Shown piece by piece: positions 60,554 to 64,000 of a stretch of 64,000 nt of DNA. The stretch is taken from positions 367,520-431,519 of the forward strand of contig NZ_VEFS01000001.1 in the NCBI RefSeq assembly GCF_007679045.1, in the 5' to 3' direction. How positions within the stretch are numbered: the stretch's first letter is position 1; the number at the start of each line of letters is the position of its first letter. The stretch is from Microbacterium sp. BH-3-3-3. Lineage in GTDB: Bacteria; Actinomycetota; Actinomycetes; Actinomycetales; Microbacteriaceae. A program made the position numbers and the translations under genes. A model generated the notes under the pieces. It saw only the letters and a list, made by a program, of their open reading frames with translations, did not search any database and was not told the origin of the DNA.

Positions 60554-61852
60554 TCAGTACCAGATGTCGAGGTGCGGCGTGACGGCAGCGGCGAACGCGC
60601 GATCGAGCGCCGCGCACTCGTTCATCCCCGCTTTCACCAGGCCGGCGGCCGCGAGCTCGGTGGCGCGGACGCCGCCGAGCAGCAGGGAGCCGAGCGCCCC
60701 CACGGTCATCTCCACGGCGGCGGCAGCGTCGGTCGGCATGACCGCGGCCTCTCCGTCGTCGCCGATCGTCACGCGCCACGTGCCGTCGGCGAGTCCGAGC
60801 GGGTCGTCGACGCGCAGCACGAGATCGAGGGGCGCGGCGTACGCGCGCGCGGCGAGCGCGGCCGGAACGTCGAGCACGCGCAGCCAGTGGTGGTCGGTCA
60901 GGGTCGCGGTGACGGCCCGGCGGTCGTCGACCATCCACTGCACGGGCGGCACCGGCTGCTGCAGCCACGCCTTCACCCGACCGACGAGGTCGTGCTCGAT
61001 CGCGAAACGCCAGAGTGCGGCGTAGGCGTCGGCGTCGGCGGCGAAGAGCGTGCGCACCTCGAGATCGTGCGCCGAGAAGTCGTCGCGCTCGTCGATCGTG
61101 TAGACGAGGACGCCGGTCTCGACGCCGTCGGCGTCGCGGTAGACCACCGCGCGCACGCGCTCGGCCGCCTTGTCGCCGGGGGCCAGACCGGCCAGACCGC
61201 GCCAGCGGCCGTCCCAGCCGGGCACTGCTCCGGGCTGGCGCACCCGCACCCGCTCGTGCACGGCGTGCAGGCGCTCGACGAGTGAATCCTTCGGGACGAA
61301 GTCGAGACGCCCCGGAGCCTGCGGCCCCGTCCAGCGCGCGCGCCGCGTGTCGACGACGACGTCGGACGCCCACGCCGCGGGCGAGAAGCCCCACCGGCCG
61401 TAGATCGTCGCCTCGGTCACCGTGAGGCCCGCGAGGGCGAACCCGGCGGCCTTGGCCGTGCGCAGCTCTCCGCCGATCATGGCGCGCGCGATCCCGCGCC
61501 GTCGATGCGTCGGGGCGACGGTGACCGCGCTGATGGCCCACAGATCGATCGTGCGACCGGGAGACTCCGTCAGCGCGGTCGCCCACGAGTCGATCGTTCC
61601 GACGGGCATGGCGGGGACGGCCCCCGCGCGATCGAAGACGCCCGTCAGTCGGCGGGTGCGCAGCGTGAGCCGCGAGTTGTCGACCTCGGCATCCGTCGAC
61701 TCCCCACCGAGGAACCCGCGGCCGACCGCCTGCAGGAACGGACGGAAGTCGTCGCCATCGGCGTCGACCCGCCGGTACTCGAGGCCCGCGGCGGCGAGGT
61801 CGTCGCCGGAGGTCTGGTCGAGGGGCAGCGTCAGAGTGTCGAGGGATGCCAT
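60554..61852 (-). CDS. Eis-like GNAT acetyltransferase
   Basis: A 432-residue enzyme built of two GNAT folds and a C-terminal SCP2-like domain, as in Eis. The acetyl-CoA motif is VAPTHRRRGIARAMIGGELR, followed by TIYGRWGFSPA. The terminal ECAALDRAFAAAVTPHLDIWY has the C-terminal carboxylate used in Eis. It could acetylate aminoglycosides or lysines. A TAGGCT box with the shared TGTCGGAGG element gives a leaderless start. Confidence 0.93.
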   Translation of the reverse strand: MASLDTLTLPLDQTSGDDLAAAGLEYRRVDADGDDFRPFLQAVGRGFLGGESTDAEVDNSRLTLRTRRLTGVFDRAGAVPAMPVGTIDSWATALTESPGRTIDLWAISAVTVAPTHRRRGIARAMIGGELRTAKAAGFALAGLTVTEATIYGRWGFSPAAWASDVVVDTRRARWTGPQAPGRLDFVPKDSLVERLHAVHERVRVRQPGAVPGWDGRWRGLAGLAPGDKAAERVRAVVYRDADGVETGVLVYTIDERDDFSAHDLEVRTLFAADADAYAALWRFAIEHDLVGRVKAWLQQPVPPVQWMVDDRRAVTATLTDHHWLRVLDVPAALAARAYAAPLDLVLRVDDPLGLADGTWRVTIGDDGEAAVMPTDAAAAVEMTVGALGSLLLGGVRATELAAAGLVKAGMNECAALDRAFAAAVTPHLDIWY

Positions 61853-61858
61853 GCCCCC

Positions 61859-61880
61859 AGCCTAGGGACACCCTCCGACA
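61859..61880 (-). promoter_or_regulatory. TGTCGGAGG-N7-TAGGCT promoter of the Eis-like gene
   Basis: TGTCGGAGG (61880-61872), 7 nt, TAGGCT (61864-61859), then 6 nt to the ATG at 61852. No ribosome site is seen. Confidence 0.55.
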
Positions 61881-61909
61881 TCGCCGAGCGACCGGCGACC
61901 GGGGCCGGC

Positions 61910-62152
61910 TCAGTGCGTGGCTTGGATGGCGCGCAGGCGCGAGAGCACCTGGTCGCGCAACTCGTCGGGCGCCGTCTCTTTGCACGCCCGCGCCACCACA
62001 TCGGTCAGCGTGCGCGCCACGAGGGCTTCGTCCTGGCATCCGGGGCAGTTCTCGAGGTGCTCCCGGATGTCCTTCGCCTCGGTCTTGCAGACCTCGTTGC
62101 GCAGGTACTCCTCGAGGTCACGTCGCGCCTTGTCGCAGCCGCAGTCGCTCAT
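61910..62152 (-). CDS. rsrA: Mycothiol-system anti-sigma factor RsrA
   Basis: An 80-residue zinc-dependent redox-switch anti-sigma factor. The ZAS motif HLENCPGC (HX3CX2C) is present, with a further Cys pair CGC at the N-terminus. When thiols are oxidised a disulfide forms, zinc is lost and SigR is released. The ATG overlaps the sigR stop as ATGA, so the two are made in balance. Confidence 0.95.
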   Translation of the reverse strand: MSDCGCDKARRDLEEYLRNEVCKTEAKDIREHLENCPGCQDEALVARTLTDVVARACKETAPDELRDQVLSRLRAIQATH

Positions 62153-62832
62153 TTCTTCTCTCCCGTCGCGGCCGTGATGCCGCGCTCCTTGGCGTAGTCC
62201 GACAGCAGGTCGCGCAGCAGCCGCCGGCCGCGGTGCAGACGGCTCATGACCGTACCGATCGGAGTTTTCATGATGTCGGCGATCTCCTGGTAGGCGAAGC
62301 CCTCGACGTCGGCGAGGTACACCGCCATCCGGAAATCCTCGGGGATCGACTGCAGGGCGTCTTTGACGACGGATGCCGGCATGTGGTCGATCGCTTCGGC
62401 CTCGGCCGAACGGGCGCTGCTCGCGGTGGTCGACTCGGCTCCGCCGAGCTGCCAGTCCTCGAGGTCGTCGATCGCGCTCTGGTAAGGCTCGCGCTGCTTC
62501 TTGCGATACGTGTTGATGTACGTGTTCGTCAGGATGCGGTACAGCCACGCCTTGAGGTTCGTGCCCTGCGTGAACGTCGCCCACGAACCGAAGGCCTTGA
62601 CGAAGGTCTCCTGCACCAGATCGGCGGCGTCGGCGGGGTTGCGCGTCATGCGCATGGCCGCGGCGTAGAGCTGATCCATGAAGGGCAGGGCCTGCTCTTC
62701 GAACTGTGCGCGGGGCTCCGCCTGCGGGCCGGCGTCTGCGGTGTCGTTCATCGCGCGCCAGTCTACGTCGGGCGCGTCGACGACCACCGGGACGGCTGTC
62801 GCCGTGCGGTCGAGCTCGAGAAGTGCGGTCAC
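62149..62832 (-). CDS. sigR: ECF sigma factor SigR/SigH (oxidative stress)
   Basis: A 227-residue ECF sigma factor. Region 2 contains [14 protein letters not shown] and [20 protein letters not shown]. Region 4 has [24 protein letters not shown]. It is the SigR/SigH type of the thiol-oxidation response, matching its rsrA partner. AAAGGGG precedes the GTG at 62832. A canonical SigR promoter upstream provides autoregulation. Confidence 0.95.
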   Translation of the reverse strand: MTALLELDRTATAVPVVVDAPDVDWRAMNDTADAGPQAEPRAQFEEQALPFMDQLYAAAMRMTRNPADAADLVQETFVKAFGSWATFTQGTNLKAWLYRILTNTYINTYRKKQREPYQSAIDDLEDWQLGGAESTTASSARSAEAEAIDHMPASVVKDALQSIPEDFRMAVYLADVEGFAYQEIADIMKTPIGTVMSRLHRGRRLLRDLLSDYAKERGITAATGEKK

Positions 62833-62858
62833 GTGTCGTCCCCTTTCAGTAGGCTAGG

Positions 62859-62885
62859 AACCGATGACTCCCCTCGGGTATTCCC
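62859..62885 (-). promoter_or_regulatory. SigR-dependent autoregulatory promoter
   Basis: GGGAAT (62885-62880), exactly 18 nt, GTT (62861-62859). It matches the SigR/SigH consensus GGGAAT-N18-GTT. It lies across the ATG of aroA on the opposite strand and about 27 nt before the sigR start codon. Confidence 0.88.
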
Positions 62886-64000
62886 CTTCCGCAGACACTC
62901 CCCGTGGCGAATGGGACGCGCCCGTCGCACGGGGTGCGGTCGAGGCCACCGTCACCGTGCCCGGGTCGAAGTCGCTGACCAATCGCGAGCTCGTGCTCGC
63001 GGCCATCGCCGACGGGCCCGGCACGCTGCACGCGCCGCTGCACTCCGACGACTCGGCGCGCATGATCGACTCCCTGCGCGCGCTCGGCGTCGGCATCGAC
63101 GAGGTCGAGACCGACTCGCCCTTCGGCCCCGATCTGCTCGTGACTCCCCCGTCGTCGTTCGCCGGCGACAGCACGGTCGACTGCGGGCAGGCCGGCACGG
63201 TCATGCGCTTCGTCGCCCCGCTGGCCGGATTCGCCCGCGGCGACGTGCACGTCACGGCCCACGAGAGCGCTCTGCACCGCCCCATGGGTGCCATGATCCG
63301 CGCCCTGCGCGATGTGGGCGTCGACATCGACGACGGCGGCCACTGGTCGCTCCCCTTCTCGGTGCGCGGGCACGGTCACGTGCGCGGCGGAGAGGTCGAG
63401 ATCGACGCGAGCCAGTCGAGTCAGTTCGTCTCGGGCCTGCTGCTGGCCGCCCCCCGCTTCGACGTCGGTCTGCACCTGCGCCACGTCGGCTCGCGCCTGC
63501 CGAGCGTTCCCCACATCGACATGACCGTCGAGGCCCTCGCCCACCGCGCGGTGCACGTCGAGCGCCCCGCGCCGGGCGAGTGGATCGTGCCGGCGGGGCC
63601 GGTGCGCGCGAAAGACGTCGCGATCGAGCCCGACCTCTCCAACGCAGCCCCCTTCCTGGCCGCCGCGATGGTCACGGGCGGCTCGGTCACGGTCACGGGG
63701 TGGCCTCTGCACAGCACCCAGCCGGGAGCTCTGCTGGTCGACATCCTCGCCGAGATGGGCGCTCGCGTGAGCCGCCGCGGCGGGGCGCTGACCGTGGCGG
63801 GCGGCGAAGACGGCATCGTCGGCGTCGAGCTCGACCTGTCGGCGGCCGGCGAACTGGCCCCCACGCTCTTCGGGCTCGCGGCCTTCGCCGACGGCCCCAC
63901 CACGCTGCACGGCATCGGCCACATCCGCGGCCACGAGACCGACCGCATCGCCGCCCTCGTCGGCAACCTGCGCTCGCTCGGCGGAGAGGCGCACGAGCTC
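62864..64000 (+). CDS. aroA: 5-enolpyruvylshikimate-3-phosphate synthase (partial)
   Basis: The first about 379 codons of EPSPS, which makes EPSP in aromatic amino-acid synthesis. Substrate motifs are VTVPGSKSLTNRELVLAAI, CGQAGTVMRFV, and SQSSQFVSGLLLAA; the late motif ETDRIAAL is also inside. It runs off the window. AGGAACCG precedes the ATG at 62864. It is divergent from sigR with only 31 bases between starts, so transcription of both is expected to interfere or be coordinated. Confidence 0.95.
   Translation, partial: MTPLGYSPSADTPRGEWDAPVARGAVEATVTVPGSKSLTNRELVLAAIADGPGTLHAPLHSDDSARMIDSLRALGVGIDEVETDSPFGPDLLVTPPSSFAGDSTVDCGQAGTVMRFVAPLAGFARGDVHVTAHESALHRPMGAMIRALRDVGVDIDDGGHWSLPFSVRGHGHVRGGEVEIDASQSSQFVSGLLLAAPRFDVGLHLRHVGSRLPSVPHIDMTVEALAHRAVHVERPAPGEWIVPAGPVRAKDVAIEPDLSNAAPFLAAAMVTGGSVTVTGWPLHSTQPGALLVDILAEMGARVSRRGGALTVAGGEDGIVGVELDLSAAGELAPTLFGLAAFADGPTTLHGIGHIRGHETDRIAALVGNLRSLGGEAHEL

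Overview
The window is high-GC (roughly 70%), densely packed bacterial chromosome and looks like an actinomycete of the Microbacteriaceae, most probably Microbacterium or a close relative. Supporting markers are the fused actinobacterial KGD 2-oxoglutarate enzyme, a SigR/RsrA pair of the mycothiol type, a GuaB1-type IMP dehydrogenase paralogue, DUF3097 and DUF6458 proteins and the small GHLYYG protein (DUF7882-like) typical of Microbacteriaceae. It is mostly housekeeping and accessory chromosome. I see no prophage, IS element, integrase or CRISPR array.

Layout. 0-9 kb: start of argS, a transglutaminase-like protein, a Ser/Thr kinase-lipoprotein pair, small proteins, tRNA-Arg(CCG), rtcB with a separate 29-codon microgene upstream, and a MarR regulator divergent from a GHLYYG protein. 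9-14.5 kb: DNA repair (spore-photoproduct-lyase-like radical SAM protein, Nei/Fpg glycosylase), an FAD oxidoreductase-SRPBCC pair and an orphan GAF histidine kinase. 14.5-19 kb: PIG-V-like mannosyltransferase, a guanidinium exporter under a guanidine-III riboswitch, a CPBP-type membrane protein, trmB and a DUF3097 gene. 19-26.8 kb: TPM-domain protein and PspA, an arginase-family protein, a REP-like repeat cluster, an iron-box-controlled SIP-domain protein and small enzymes. 26.9-32 kb: a five-gene dipeptide/oligopeptide ABC importer with overlapping reading frames. 32-37.3 kb: intracellular M4 protease with its emfourin-type inhibitor, more REP-like repeats, a GNAT enzyme, uracil-DNA glycosylase, a phosphoribosyltransferase and an MFS transporter. 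37.3-44 kb: methionine synthesis by direct sulfhydrylation (metY, metX) interleaved with two SDR proteins, then an MFS exporter and a thiamine-binding protein. 44-64 kb: a GT87-like protein, nnrD, an old-yellow-enzyme, two CNNM/CBS proteins, GH76, guaB1, kgd, an esterase-MprF-like pair, an Eis-like acetyltransferase, the rsrA-sigR operon and the start of aroA.

Control signals read directly from the sequence are the most informative part. They are a guanidine-III riboswitch, a perfect SigR autoregulatory promoter lying across the start of aroA, a DtxR/IdeR-like iron box, and a group of at least six promoters sharing TGTCGG(A/C)GG-N7-TAnnnn. Many genes have a TAnnnT box only 6-7 nt before the start codon, which implies leaderless transcripts. 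The heptamer GGATGCC/GGCATCC recurs about 75 times by eye, both inside genes and in terminator-like hairpins. Operons commonly use 4-bp GTGA/ATGA stop-start overlaps, which fixes several start codons.
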